From Nocardia goodfellowii (lineage in GTDB: Bacteria > Actinomycetota > Actinomycetes > Mycobacteriales > Mycobacteriaceae): 64,000 bases of DNA. The notes under the pieces are model-generated. The model was not told the origin of the DNA and did no database searches. It saw only the letters and a list, made by a program, of their open reading frames with translations. Made by a program: the position numbers and the translations under genes. Location: NCBI RefSeq assembly GCF_017875645.1, contig NZ_JAGGMR010000001.1:2418001-2482000 (forward strand), in the 5' to 3' direction. This document shows, piece after piece, positions 15,769 to 23,973 of this stretch; the first letter of the stretch is position 1; each line of letters begins with the position of its first letter.

Positions 15769-16773
15769 GTGAAGCTTTCTGCCCTACGCAACATCGCCGC
15801 GGTCGCACTCACCGCCGCGTTGACGACGACGCTGCTCGGTGGCACCGCTTCGGCGGCCCCGGAAAAGCCCTCGGCCGTGACCTCCATTGTCAAAGAGGGC
15901 CGCGACTGGCATTTGACGGTGTATTCGGCCGCGATGGACACCGAGATTCCCGTCTACGTGCAGCGCCCGGCCGACGAGTCGACCCCGGCACCGAACATCT
16001 GGCTGCTGAGCGGGCTCGACGGTGGTGAAGGCAGCGCGAGCTGGCAGGCCCGCACCGACGCGCTGGAATTCCTGGCCGGCAAACCGGTGAATGTGGTCCT
16101 GCCGATCGGCGGGCGCGGCAGCTACTACACCGACTGGCTGAAGCCGGACCCGGAACTCGGCGTGAACAAGTGGCAGACCTTCTTCACCGAGGAACTGCCG
16201 CCGCTGCTGGACAAGACCTTGAACTCGACCGGCCGCAACTCGCTGGCGGGCCTGTCGACCTCGGGTACCTCGGTGCTGCAACTGGCCGAAGCCAAGCCGG
16301 GCCTGTGGCAGTCGGTCGCCGCCTACAGCGGTTGCGCGCAGATCGCCGACCCGATCGGCAGGCAAGCCGTGAAACTCTCGGTCGAGACCTGGGCCGGTGG
16401 TGACACCGAGAACATGTACGGACCTGACGACAGCCCGCTGTGGGTGCAGAACGACCCGGTCATCAATGCCGAAAAGCTGCGTGGCACAAAGCTTTACCTG
16501 TCCAGCGGGAGCGGCATCCCGGTCGCCGCGGACGTCATGTACTACCTGAACCAGGCGCCCGGGCCGATGGGCGCGGTCAACCTCAGCCTCGGCATGATCA
16601 TCGAGGGCGCCACCAACGCCTGCACGGTGAACCTGAAGAACCGTCTGGATGCCCTGGGCATCCCGGCGACCTATCAATTCGACCCGGTCGGCACGCATTA
16701 CTGGCCGTATTGGGAAACGGCTCTGCACAAGTCGTGGCCGCTGCTGGCGGAGGGCATGGGCATCGCGCCCTAG
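15769..16773 (+). CDS. Secreted esterase of the antigen 85 / mycolyltransferase family
   Basis: About 334 residues with a Sec signal peptide (hydrophobic to about residue 25, cut near GTASAAPE). The alpha/beta hydrolase core has NIWLLSGLDGG for the oxyanion region, GLSTSGTSVLQLA holding the nucleophile Ser, and GTHYWPYWETAL holding the catalytic His. The last resembles the GTHSW of antigen 85 proteins. A role in mycolate transfer to trehalose or arabinogalactan is the family default. The GTG at 15769 and another at 15745 are both possible starts; there is no clear ribosome-binding site. Confidence 0.84.
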   Translation: MKLSALRNIAAVALTAALTTTLLGGTASAAPEKPSAVTSIVKEGRDWHLTVYSAAMDTEIPVYVQRPADESTPAPNIWLLSGLDGGEGSASWQARTDALEFLAGKPVNVVLPIGGRGSYYTDWLKPDPELGVNKWQTFFTEELPPLLDKTLNSTGRNSLAGLSTSGTSVLQLAEAKPGLWQSVAAYSGCAQIADPIGRQAVKLSVETWAGGDTENMYGPDDSPLWVQNDPVINAEKLRGTKLYLSSGSGIPVAADVMYYLNQAPGPMGAVNLSLGMIIEGATNACTVNLKNRLDALGIPATYQFDPVGTHYWPYWETALHKSWPLLAEGMGIAP

Positions 16774-16807
16774 GCGGTGCTGTGGCCCGCGCCACTTACC
16801 GGGAGAT

Positions 16808-16831
16808 GTTTCGCTTTCGTGAGACGGGTAT
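16808..16831 (+). promoter_or_regulatory. Sigma-B/F-type promoter for csbD
   Basis: GTTT (16808-16811) and GGGTAT (16826-16831) are separated by 14 bp. This matches the GTTT-N14-16-GGGTA pattern of actinobacterial general-stress sigma factors. The start codon of the CsbD gene is about 40 bp downstream. CsbD proteins are known stress proteins controlled by sigma B in other bacteria, so site and gene agree. Confidence 0.65.
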
Positions 16832-16870
16832 GCCCAGATTGTCAGCCGTTGCCTGATATTGGAGGTAGTT

Positions 16871-17113
16871 GTGCCCGAGCATCAGAGTGGTCCCCGTGAA
16901 GGAATCGAAGGCGTCGTCGAGGACGTGAAGGGTAAGGCCAAGGAGGCCGCCGGGATCGTCACCGGCAACGAGGGCCTCAAGGAAGAGGGCCGCGCCCAGC
17001 AGGACAAGGCCGAATCGCAGCGTGAGGCCGCGCAGAAGGAAGCCGCCGCCGAAAAGGCGCGGGCCGAGGCCGATATCGACGAGGCCCGTCAGTCCGGTTA
17101 TCAGAACCGTTGA
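16871..17113 (+). CDS. CsbD-family stress protein
   Basis: 80 residues, charged, low in aromatic residues. The CsbD motif GVVEDVKGKAKEAAGIVTGN occupies the first 40 residues, followed by a long Ala/Glu/Lys helix (EKARAEADIDEAR). The function of CsbD proteins is unknown beyond their induction by general stress. Start GTG at 16871, with GGAGGT at 16861-16866. A sigma-B/F-like promoter precedes it, and a long hairpin follows at 17121-17161. Probably monocistronic. Confidence 0.88.
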   Translation: MPEHQSGPREGIEGVVEDVKGKAKEAAGIVTGNEGLKEEGRAQQDKAESQREAAQKEAAAEKARAEADIDEARQSGYQNR

Positions 17114-17120
17114 CGGGATC

Positions 17121-17161
17121 CGGTGCGGGTGGTGGTCGCGACGCGATCGCCACCCGCACCG
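17121..17161. terminator. Hairpin between csbD and the kinase gene
   Basis: CGGTGCGGGTGG (17121-17132) pairs perfectly with 17150-17161, a 12-bp stem; the 17-nt loop contains further self-complementary bases around TCGCGA. It lies between the convergent csbD and kinase genes and can serve both. Confidence 0.6.
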
Positions 17162-17182
17162 TTGTGTCCGGGTCCGACTGTG

Positions 17183-18811
17183 TCAGCGTTCGACGGGGAC
17201 CACGTGGACCACGGTGCCGTCGAGGGCGGCGGCCAGGTAGCCGCCGTCGTAGTCGTCGGCGAGATAGAACCGCAGGGTGGGCTTGTCATCGTTGAAGGAC
17301 CAGTGGTCGACGATGATGTAGCGCTTGGTGGGGTTCGGGAGGCCGATCTTCTCCTCCGCGGTACGGAACAGCCCGGGAACGAGGTCCCAATTGATCGTGT
17401 TGAGCCGGATCGTGGGGTCGGTGAGCGTGCCGCCGGGGCCGATGCGGGTGGTTACGGAGTTCTCGCGCTTGAAATTATAGGAGTCGTAGACGGTGGGGCG
17501 GTTCGGCACGGGGACCCCGGTGTTGATGAAGTCGGGATAGATCACCGTATCGGTGAATTCGGTGCTGCCGGTGGCTTTTTCGATCGACGCGATCGCTTGC
17601 CGGATACCGTCGGGGGTCAGCAGGCTCGTGCTTTCGGTGGGGGCGGGGGCCGCGGTTTCCGTGTCGGTGGCCGGGCCGGGGGTGGCGCTGGGTGTGCCCG
17701 GTGCCGACGGTTGCGCTGTCGAAGTGTCCGGCCAGGCCGTCCACATCGCTATCGGCACGGTGGCCGAAGCGATCAGCAACGCCGCGATTCCACCGACGAT
17801 GAGAACATTCCGGCGGCGCTCAGGCGGTCGGGGTGCATGCGAGAGCTGTTGCGCGTCAACGGGTTGCGCCGGCGCGTACCGCGCACCCGGTAGCGACGGC
17901 GGTCCGGACCGATCGACCGAACTGCGGGTCGTCGATTCCGGCCCGGGAAACGGCTGGGGTATCGCGTCCAGCCGCATCGACGGTGTGGAGGTCGCGGAAA
18001 TCGCCTGTGCCAGTAGCTGATCCACCTGTTCCAGGGACGGGCGCCGCTCCGGATCGGCGACCAGCAGCGCTGCCAGGACGGGCGTCAACGGCCCGGCGCG
18101 TCGTGGCGGCGGAACCTCGCCCGCCAGGACCGCCGCCAGCACCGCGACGGTGGTTTCGCGCCGCATCGGATGAAAACCCTCGACCGCGACGTAGAGCACC
18201 AAACCCAGCGACCACAGATCCGATGCCGGATGCCCCTCTTGTCCGCCGAGTCGTTCCGGCGCGACGTATTCCAGCGACCCGACCAGGTGCCCGGTGGAGG
18301 TCAGCCCGTTCAATCCGTCGATGGCGGCGATCCCGAAATCGGTGAGCACCGGCGAATCGTCTTCGCGCAGCATCACATTCGCGGGTTTGACATCCCGGTG
18401 CAGCACCCCCACCGCGTGCGCGGCACGCAGTCCGGCGAGGATGCCCCGCCCCAGCCGTGCCGCGACGCCCACCGGCAGCGGTCCTGCGGCCAGCCGATCG
18501 GCCAAGCTCTGCCCCCGCACCAACTCCATCACGATCCACGGATGCGCCTCGGCCGCGGAGTTCACGATGTGATGCACCGCCACCACATTCGGGTGCCCTA
18601 TCCGCGCCAGCGCCCGTGCCTCCCGCAGCACCCGTTCTCGCTGCACGTCCGGCGAACTGGCCCCCGGCGACACATCCGGCCGCACCTCCTTGAGCGCCAC
18701 CTCCCGATGCAGCATCACATCCAGTGCCCGCCACACCGTCCCCATACCCCCACTGCCGAGCGGCTCGATCAACTCGAAACGCCCGTCGACCATTGTCCGC
18801 CCGGAAATCAC
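17183..18811 (-). CDS. Receptor-type serine/threonine protein kinase
   Basis: 542 residues. Kinase domain at about 11-270: GSGGMGTVW ATP loop, Lys41 in ALKEV, HRDVKPANVML with catalytic Asp140, DFG at 158-160, APE at 184-186. A proline-rich linker follows, then one membrane span near 345-370 (VLIVGGIAALLIASATVPIA). The roughly 170-residue extracellular part has no PASTA repeats and ends in YIIVDHWSFNDDKP and DGTVVHVVP. It would couple an outside signal to protein phosphorylation. The start may be GTG 18811 or ATG 18793. No phosphatase gene is nearby. Confidence 0.92.
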   Translation of the reverse strand: MISGRTMVDGRFELIEPLGSGGMGTVWRALDVMLHREVALKEVRPDVSPGASSPDVQRERVLREARALARIGHPNVVAVHHIVNSAAEAHPWIVMELVRGQSLADRLAAGPLPVGVAARLGRGILAGLRAAHAVGVLHRDVKPANVMLREDDSPVLTDFGIAAIDGLNGLTSTGHLVGSLEYVAPERLGGQEGHPASDLWSLGLVLYVAVEGFHPMRRETTVAVLAAVLAGEVPPPRRAGPLTPVLAALLVADPERRPSLEQVDQLLAQAISATSTPSMRLDAIPQPFPGPESTTRSSVDRSGPPSLPGARYAPAQPVDAQQLSHAPRPPERRRNVLIVGGIAALLIASATVPIAMWTAWPDTSTAQPSAPGTPSATPGPATDTETAAPAPTESTSLLTPDGIRQAIASIEKATGSTEFTDTVIYPDFINTGVPVPNRPTVYDSYNFKRENSVTTRIGPGGTLTDPTIRLNTINWDLVPGLFRTAEEKIGLPNPTKRYIIVDHWSFNDDKPTLRFYLADDYDGGYLAAALDGTVVHVVPVER

Positions 18812-18889
18812 CGCGTCAGCCTATGGCGTCCACGAGCCCCGCGCGAGAGCCACCTACGTCCGCCGCCAACCGCATCGGTGCCAAACATA

Positions 18890-18924
18890 CGCACACCCTC
18901 TGTGTGATCCACAGAGGGTGTGCG
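18890..18924. terminator. 15-bp perfect hairpin terminator
   Basis: CGCACACCCTCTGTG (18890-18904) pairs with 18910-18924 around a TGATC loop. It lies just past the stop of the acidic-repeat gene on the minus strand, where it should end the two-gene transcript before the kinase gene. Confidence 0.75.
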
Positions 18925-18946
18925 AGGCGTGCGACGAGCCGGTCGC

Positions 18947-19762
18947 TCAGGACGGGCCGGTGGTCAGCAATTGGTTGAAGAAGGCGCGGTAGCCGCGGAG
19001 GGCGTGCCGGAGGTCTTCGGTATCGGCTTTATCGGTCCAGCGGTCTGCCAAGGATTGTTTGCGTTCGGCGTAAGTGGCGGTGAGGTGGTCGATGGTTTCC
19101 GAGACCAGTTCCTGGGCTCGGGTGACGGCGTCGTGGGGGTTGTCGACGAAATTGCCCTGGAGTTCGCGCCATTCGGTGCGTAGTCGGTCGATCTCGTCGT
19201 CAGCGAACAGCGGGCCGCTGGCATCGCCGTCGGATTCCGCGGATACGGGCTTGGTTGTGTCGGATCCGGCGGATATCGGCCCAGCGGTTTCCGATTCCGC
19301 GGATGCGGGCCTGTCGCTTTCGGATGCCGCGTACGCGGTCCCGGCCGTTTCGGATTCCGCGGATGCGGGCCTGGCTGTGTCGGATCCGGCGAATGCTGAC
19401 CCCGATGTGCCGGATTCAGCGGATACCGGCTCGCGCCTTTCGGATTCGGCGGTCGCGTCGTAATCATGATCCGGCTGAACGGCCAGGTTTTCCTGGGTTT
19501 CCGCTTCGTGGCGATACTGTGCCTGATCCGGCCGCTCGGTGGATTCCGATTCGGTGGCCGACTGGGATGTAGCGGTCTGCGGTGTCTCGGTTGATCCCGA
19601 TTCGGCGGTCTCGTCGGAGCGGTGCGTGCCGGACCACCGGTCCGGGTCGTCACCGGGCATCGGCTGGTCTTCCTCGGCGTCATGGGGCTTGGTGTAGGTC
19701 GAATCATCTGCGGGTGTATCGGAATCCGAGGGCTGGACGCCGTGGACGTGCTTGGTGCTCAT
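18947..19762 (-). CDS. Unknown protein: acidic repeat linker plus C-terminal helical domain
   Basis: 271 residues, family not recognised. The first 110 residues are acidic and disordered-looking. Then seven decapeptides of the form [DE][TS]xxPxSA[EG]S run to about residue 177. The last 90 residues form a helical domain (LRTEWRELQGNFVDNPHDAV ... DLRHALRGYRAFFNQLL) that is clearly related to the C-terminal domain of the upstream gene. No signal peptide. Its ATG overlaps the upstream TAA by one base (TAATG), so both are one operon. A paired function at the membrane is inferred. Confidence 0.75.
   Translation of the reverse strand: MSTKHVHGVQPSDSDTPADDSTYTKPHDAEEDQPMPGDDPDRWSGTHRSDETAESGSTETPQTATSQSATESESTERPDQAQYRHEAETQENLAVQPDHDYDATAESERREPVSAESGTSGSAFAGSDTARPASAESETAGTAYAASESDRPASAESETAGPISAGSDTTKPVSAESDGDASGPLFADDEIDRLRTEWRELQGNFVDNPHDAVTRAQELVSETIDHLTATYAERKQSLADRWTDKADTEDLRHALRGYRAFFNQLLTTGPS
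19233..19442. repeat. Seven 30-bp in-frame tandem repeats
   Basis: Seven consecutive 30-bp units, each starting GATTC or GATNC followed by CGCGGAT-like sequence, encode the decapeptide array of the preceding gene. Units one, three and five are most alike. The period is exact, so the array may vary in copy number between strains without shifting the frame. Confidence 0.85.
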
Positions 19763-20319
19763 TACTTCAGGTCCTTACTGTGCTGGGAGTGGCCGTTCAT
19801 CAGGTCTTGGAAGAGTTCGCGATAGTGCACGATCGCGGTCCGCATTTCCTCGGTGGAGGCGCCGTTCTCGTCGCGACGCGTCGCGATCTCGTGCGCGGCC
19901 CGGTAATGGCCGAGGGTGGCGGCGTGCTCCACCGACAGGTCCGCGACCTGCTGGTCATAGCTTTCGGTGGGGTAGCCGCGTTCGGCCATGATGGTGGTGA
20001 CGAGCCGGTCGGCGGCCACCACGGCCTCGGCCGGATGGTCGACGAACTGTTCCTGGACTCCCGCCCACTCCGTCAGGTACTGCTCTTTGCGTTCTTGCGG
20101 GAGTTCCCGCAGCTCGAGTTCGGAGTGACGGCGTTCCCGCTGCGCCAGTTCACGTTCGGCGGCTTTACGATCCTCGGTTTCCTGAAGGGTCCGGTCGTAT
20201 TCGGGCCCGAACTTCTCCCGGAGCCGTCGCCGGCGCAGCATCGGCCAAACCAACAGGCCTAACAGCGCGAGGACGACTATCACCGCGATAACCACCACTG
20301 CCAACATTCCGGAAGACAC
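19762..20319 (-). CDS. Membrane-anchored unknown protein with the shared helical domain
   Basis: 185 residues. Residues 5-25 are one membrane span (LAVVVIAVIVVLALLGLLV), followed by RRRRLREKFGPEYDRTLQET and a charged coiled-coil-like helix. The rest is a helical domain (LTEWAGVQEQFVDHPAEAV ... STEEMRTAIVHYRELFQDLM). It shares the order W..vQ..FVD.P..AV and, near the end, t.e.lR.A...YR..F..L with the next gene. I know similar proteins from other actinobacteria but no function. It is the first gene of the pair. Confidence 0.75.
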   Translation of the reverse strand: MSSGMLAVVVIAVIVVLALLGLLVWPMLRRRRLREKFGPEYDRTLQETEDRKAAERELAQRERRHSELELRELPQERKEQYLTEWAGVQEQFVDHPAEAVVAADRLVTTIMAERGYPTESYDQQVADLSVEHAATLGHYRAAHEIATRRDENGASTEEMRTAIVHYRELFQDLMNGHSQHSKDLK

Positions 20320-20431
20320 CGCATTCTCCTTCGACGAGCGTCTGGTGTTCCGGTAGTGCCTCGGGAACGGCAGCTCAAACGTCGGTTACGGCAGCGGTGC
20401 GAAGCAAAATGGGCCGGTCGCAGTGCGAAAT

Positions 20432-20457
20432 AGGGCTTCGCCGTAGCGCGAAGCCCT
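20432..20457. terminator. 10-bp hairpin downstream of the Phd-like gene
   Basis: AGGGCTTCGC (20432-20441) pairs with GCGAAGCCCT (20448-20457) around a 6-nt loop, 15 bp past the stop of the minus-strand Phd-like gene. It probably terminates that transcript. Confidence 0.6.
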
Positions 20458-20471
20458 CAGTTGCCGGTCAG

Positions 20472-20711
20472 CTATCGGCTGGCGAGCCGCTGGATGCGTT
20501 CCCGCACCCGCGCCTCGTCGACGCCCAGTCGCGCGCAGGCGCGGGCGAGGTCGACGGCTGGAAACGCCTGTGGCGCACGGCCGCACGCGTCGACGACGGC
20601 GACCGGACGGCCTTCGCTGGTCAGGATGACGCGCTGCCGTTTGCTCGCGTCGACGAGCCAGCCGACCCCTTTCAGGGATGCGGTGGAGACCGGAATTCGT
20701 AATGGGCCCAT
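20472..20711 (-). CDS. Phd/YefM-like orphan antitoxin-type protein
   Basis: 79 residues. PVSTASLKGVGWLVDASKR followed by QRVILTSEGRPVAVVD is the Phd fold pattern (start helix, then R-V-x-L-T-x-x-G-R-P-V-A-V). A C-terminal helical tail (DLARACARLGVDEARVRERI) replaces the usual toxin-binding tail. No toxin gene (PIN, RelE, Doc) lies on either side, so it may act as a stand-alone DNA-binding protein. The ATG at 20711 is preferred over 20747. An imperfect palindrome, TTCAGTGAA, lies right upstream of the ATG. Confidence 0.55.
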   Translation of the reverse strand: MGPLRIPVSTASLKGVGWLVDASKRQRVILTSEGRPVAVVDACGRAPQAFPAVDLARACARLGVDEARVRERIQRLASR

Positions 20712-20818
20712 GGTGTTCAGTGAACCCGAGAATCGCGGAAAAGACACGTCTAAAGCCGGAATAGGTACTGGTGGGGCTATCGGTGCGGGAGTTCAATCCG
20801 CCTGGGGGACTGGATGTC

Positions 20819-21178
20819 TCAGCGCCAGGCACCGGTCCACCGCCGCTTCGCCCAGCGGCGCAGCTTCGGGCTGACGAGCAGCGCGGGAAACAGCAGGACA
20901 CCGGCCAGCAACATGCCGACCAGAATCACACCCGCGAGTAGTTCGCCGAGAGCTTGCAGGGCGGCCGGGATTACGCATGCCGCGGCCACGATCGCGAGCA
21001 CGATGGCGGCGGTGGCGTGGCCGGAATCGGCGAGAATCGCCGCCGAGGTGCCCAGGGCCGCCGCGATCACGAGGCCTAGGACACCGAGGAGGTAATTGTC
21101 CCAGGAAAGCCAGGTAGAGGGTTTTGTGCTGCGGTGCTGTCCCACCGTGCCCAACCTAGCGGGATCCGCCGCGGACAC
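20819..21178 (-). CDS. Small integral membrane protein of unknown function
   Basis: About 119 residues with two to three long hydrophobic stretches (LLGVLGLVIAAALGTSAAIL, AIVLAIVAAACVIPAAL, LLAGVILVGMLLAGVLLF) and a basic C-terminus (PKLRRWAKRRWTGAWR). No family recognised. The start is uncertain. The frame is open to 21262, which would overlap the MarR gene by 47 bp; GTG at 21178 avoids that but lacks a good ribosome-binding site. It follows marR on the same strand and could share its transcript. Confidence 0.6.
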   Translation of the reverse strand: MSAADPARLGTVGQHRSTKPSTWLSWDNYLLGVLGLVIAAALGTSAAILADSGHATAAIVLAIVAAACVIPAALQALGELLAGVILVGMLLAGVLLFPALLVSPKLRRWAKRRWTGAWR

Positions 21179-21215
21179 AACGGGTTCGTACCGATTGTCC
21201 GCATCGATGTCCTCC

Positions 21216-21674
21216 CTATGGCCGGGGCCAGGGGTTGTTCTCCTTCGCCTCGATGGAGGCATTGAATCGTGCGACGAGTTTGCTCAGCTGTTCGACATCG
21301 GCTTCGTCCCAGTCGCCCACGACGGCGCCGATGCCTTCCCGGCTCTGCGCGCGATCGTGGGCGAGCAGCTCCAAACCCTTGGCGCTGGCCTGGATTTTGC
21401 GGGCGATCCCGCCGTCCGGGTCCGTAACCCGTTCCACCAGGCCCTGTTTCAGCATCGCGCCCACCTGCCGATTGATCGTGGAGACATCGAGCTGGAAGGC
21501 TTCGGACAACTCGCGCAGGCTCAACGATCCGTCGAGTTCGAGCCGGGTCAGCAGGAGGTAGGCGGAGCGGTCGAGCCGGAAGCCGGGCCGGCGTAGCACG
21601 GTGCTGGGGAAATGCCGGGAGAGCAGGGTCATCTCGTAGACCAGGCGCGGCAGCGCCGGCGGCTCAGCGGACAT
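21216..21674 (-). CDS. MarR-family transcriptional repressor
   Basis: 152 residues. The winged helix reads SLRELSEAFQLDVSTINRQVGAMLKQGLVERV with the wing DPDGGIARKIQASAKG, placed mid-protein with dimerisation helices at both ends. It is divergent from a 14-span efflux gene 74 bp away, the classic arrangement in which MarR represses the pump and itself. Two palindromes fill the space. The inducing compound is unknown. Confidence 0.9.
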   Translation of the reverse strand: MSAEPPALPRLVYEMTLLSRHFPSTVLRRPGFRLDRSAYLLLTRLELDGSLSLRELSEAFQLDVSTINRQVGAMLKQGLVERVTDPDGGIARKIQASAKGLELLAHDRAQSREGIGAVVGDWDEADVEQLSKLVARFNASIEAKENNPWPRP

Positions 21675-21710
21675 GGCACCACTATGTCGGCCGCGTCACG
21701 CCGATAGCAA

Positions 21711-21746
21711 ATTGTGCACAATACATAGGATGTGTACCGTACACAT
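21711..21746. promoter_or_regulatory. Two palindromes between marR-like and efflux genes
   Basis: ATTGTGCACAAT (21711-21722) is a perfect 12-bp palindrome. ATGTGTACCGTACACAT (21730-21746) is a perfect 8-1-8 palindrome that ends only 2 bp before the efflux ATG at 21749. No ribosome-binding site fits between them, so the efflux mRNA may be leaderless or the start may lie further in. Both are likely MarR sites. Confidence 0.6.
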
Positions 21747-21748
21747 GC

Positions 21749-23185
21749 ATGACCATTGCCGAATCCAGCGCGGACACCAGCGAATCGAGTTCGGGAACTC
21801 CGCGCCCCAAGCCGGCGGTACTCATCGCCACCCTCGGCATGGTCGGCGTCGTCGTCTCGCTGATGCAGACCCTGGTCATTCCGATCATTCCGTCGCTGCC
21901 GACGCTGCTGAACACGTCGGCGTCCAACGCGTCCTGGGTCATCACGGCCACGCTGCTCGCGGGCGCGGTCTTCACTCCGATCAGCGGCCGGCTCGGCGAC
22001 ATGTTCGGCAAGCGTCGCGTGCTCTTCGTCAATCTGCTCTTCCTGATCGCCGGCTCGGTGGTGTGCGCCAGCTTCTCCTCGCTGCTGCCGGAGGTCATCG
22101 GACGCTCGCTGCAGGGCGCGGCGGTCGGCGCCATCCCGCTCGGCATCAGCATCATGCGTGACGAACTGCCTGCCGAGAAGGTCGGTTCCGCGATGGCGAT
22201 CATGAGCGCCACCCTGGGCGTCGGCGGCGCGATCGGCCTGCCGGTCGCCGCCGCGATCGCGCAGAACGCCGACTGGCACATGCTGTTCTGGACCGCGGCG
22301 GGCATGGGCGTGCTGTGCGCGGCGCTGGTGTTCTTCTTCGTTCCCGAGTCGCCGGTGCGGACTCCCGCGCGGTTCGATTTCGGTGGTGCCGTTGGCCTTT
22401 CGATCGCTCTGCTGGCGCTGCTGATCGCGATTACCAAGGGCGCGGACTGGGGTTGGGCGAGCGCGTCGATTCTGACGCTGTTCGCGATCGCGCTGGTGGT
22501 GTTCCTCGGCTGGGCCTACTACGAACTGCGCCAGGCCGCCCCGCTGGTCGACATCCGCGTGTCGGCGCGCCCGCGGGTGCTGTTCACCAATATCGCCTCG
22601 ATCGCGGTCGGATTCGCGCTCTACGGCATGTCGCTGACCTTCCCGCAGCTGCTGATGGCGCCGGAGGAAACCGGCTACGGCTTCGGGCTGTCGATGGTGA
22701 ACGCCGGACTGGTGATGGCGCCCACCGGACTGGTCATGATGCTGCTGTCGCCCGTCTCGGCGCGACTGTCGGCGGCGCGCGGCCCGAAGGTGACCCTGAT
22801 GCTAGGTTCCGCCGTGATCGCGGCCGGTTACCTGCTCGCCGTGGTGCTGATGGACAGCGTCTGGCAGATCATGCTCGCCTCGATCATCTGCGCGGGCGGC
22901 GTCGGCCTGGCCTACGCCGCGATGCCCGCGCTGATCATGGGCGCGGTGCCGATCACCGAGACCGCCGCCGCCAACGGGCTCAACTCGCTGATGCGCTCCA
23001 TCGGCACCTCGACGTCCTCGGCCGTGATGAGCGTGGTGCTGGCCCACATGACCATCCAGCTCGGCGCGCACGTGCTGCCCTCGCGGGAGGGTTTCCACAC
23101 CACGTTCTTCATCGCGATGGCCGCCGCTGTCGTGGCGATCGCGCTGACCGCGTGCATTCCGATGGGCAAGAAAGCGGCGTCCTGA
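21749..23185 (+). CDS. DHA2-family (14-span) drug efflux transporter
   Basis: 478 residues with about 14 hydrophobic spans. Motif A reads GRLGDMFGKRR, and motif C-like glycines are in LGVGGAIGLPVAAAIA. Several acidic and aromatic residues near span 1 are typical of multidrug/H+ antiporters. It sits in the inner membrane and exports cationic or amphiphilic compounds. It is controlled by the divergent MarR protein (inference from arrangement). The nearest start is ATG at 21749. Confidence 0.9.
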   Translation: MTIAESSADTSESSSGTPRPKPAVLIATLGMVGVVVSLMQTLVIPIIPSLPTLLNTSASNASWVITATLLAGAVFTPISGRLGDMFGKRRVLFVNLLFLIAGSVVCASFSSLLPEVIGRSLQGAAVGAIPLGISIMRDELPAEKVGSAMAIMSATLGVGGAIGLPVAAAIAQNADWHMLFWTAAGMGVLCAALVFFFVPESPVRTPARFDFGGAVGLSIALLALLIAITKGADWGWASASILTLFAIALVVFLGWAYYELRQAAPLVDIRVSARPRVLFTNIASIAVGFALYGMSLTFPQLLMAPEETGYGFGLSMVNAGLVMAPTGLVMMLLSPVSARLSAARGPKVTLMLGSAVIAAGYLLAVVLMDSVWQIMLASIICAGGVGLAYAAMPALIMGAVPITETAAANGLNSLMRSIGTSTSSAVMSVVLAHMTIQLGAHVLPSREGFHTTFFIAMAAAVVAIALTACIPMGKKAAS

Positions 23186-23252
23186 CGGGAACCGTTCGTC
23201 TCCTCCGTTCGTCTTAGATGGTGACGGGGGTTCAGCGGAGGGCCGGGGGAAC

Positions 23253-23849
23253 ATGAACAAGCAGAGAGTCGGCCTTGTGCTCGGGTCCGCCATCGTGGTG
23301 GCCGCGCTCGTTGCCGCCGCGGTACTGGGGCTGCGCCTCTGGCAACAGCATTCGGCCGAATCCGCGGTGGTCGGGGAGAATCTCACCGAATTCCCGGCTA
23401 TCGACACCTCGGCTCTGAGCGCCGACCAGGCCCGGCTGATCACGGTCCTGCGGCAAGAGTTCGAGGACCCGGGTCCGGGCACGAAATACGCCGAGGGCCC
23501 CGTGGAACCGTGGTGCGCGGATTTCGTCAGCTGGACCATGCGCGAGGCCGGTCTCCCGCTGGCCAACCCGAACTCCGGATCCTGGCGCATTCCCGGCGTG
23601 TACACGCTGCAGGAGTACTACCAGAGCACCGGCAGATTCACCGGGCTCGCCGGTTATCAGCCGCGCGTCGGTGACGTGCTGCTCTACAGCGACGCCAGCC
23701 CGTTCACCCAGCACACCAATATCGTGCTGGCCTACGACGACGGCGTGGTCACCACGATCGGCGGCAACGAATTCGACGATGTGCGAATCAGCCGTTTTGT
23801 GATCGGCGACGTACCCGGCGTGGTCGGACTTGGCAAGTTGCATAGTTGA
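23253..23849 (+). CDS. Membrane-anchored CHAP-domain protein
   Basis: 198 residues. An N-terminal span (VGLVLGSAIVVAALVAAAVL) anchors the protein with its body outside. The CHAP/NlpC-like core has EPWCADFVSWTMREAG with the catalytic Cys, GDVLLYS, and QHTNIVLAYDDG with the catalytic His. CHAP domains cut peptidoglycan peptide bonds or amide links, so a wall-remodelling role is likely. Start ATG, preceded by GAGGGCCGGGGG. No obvious operon partner. Confidence 0.8.
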   Translation: MNKQRVGLVLGSAIVVAALVAAAVLGLRLWQQHSAESAVVGENLTEFPAIDTSALSADQARLITVLRQEFEDPGPGTKYAEGPVEPWCADFVSWTMREAGLPLANPNSGSWRIPGVYTLQEYYQSTGRFTGLAGYQPRVGDVLLYSDASPFTQHTNIVLAYDDGVVTTIGGNEFDDVRISRFVIGDVPGVVGLGKLHS

Positions 23850-23973
23850 ACCGTCGGAAACGGTGAAAATCGTTGCTACTCACTACGAATGCTCGGCGCG
23901 CGGGCAATCGGCGAGTCTTCGCCCGCGCCTTACCATGGAGTAGGCGGCGCCCGGCAGCGCTGTCGACTAGGGG

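Noticed and set aside
19233..19442. Possible CRISPR-like direct repeats
   Set aside because: No spacers; all bases are in frame in one gene.
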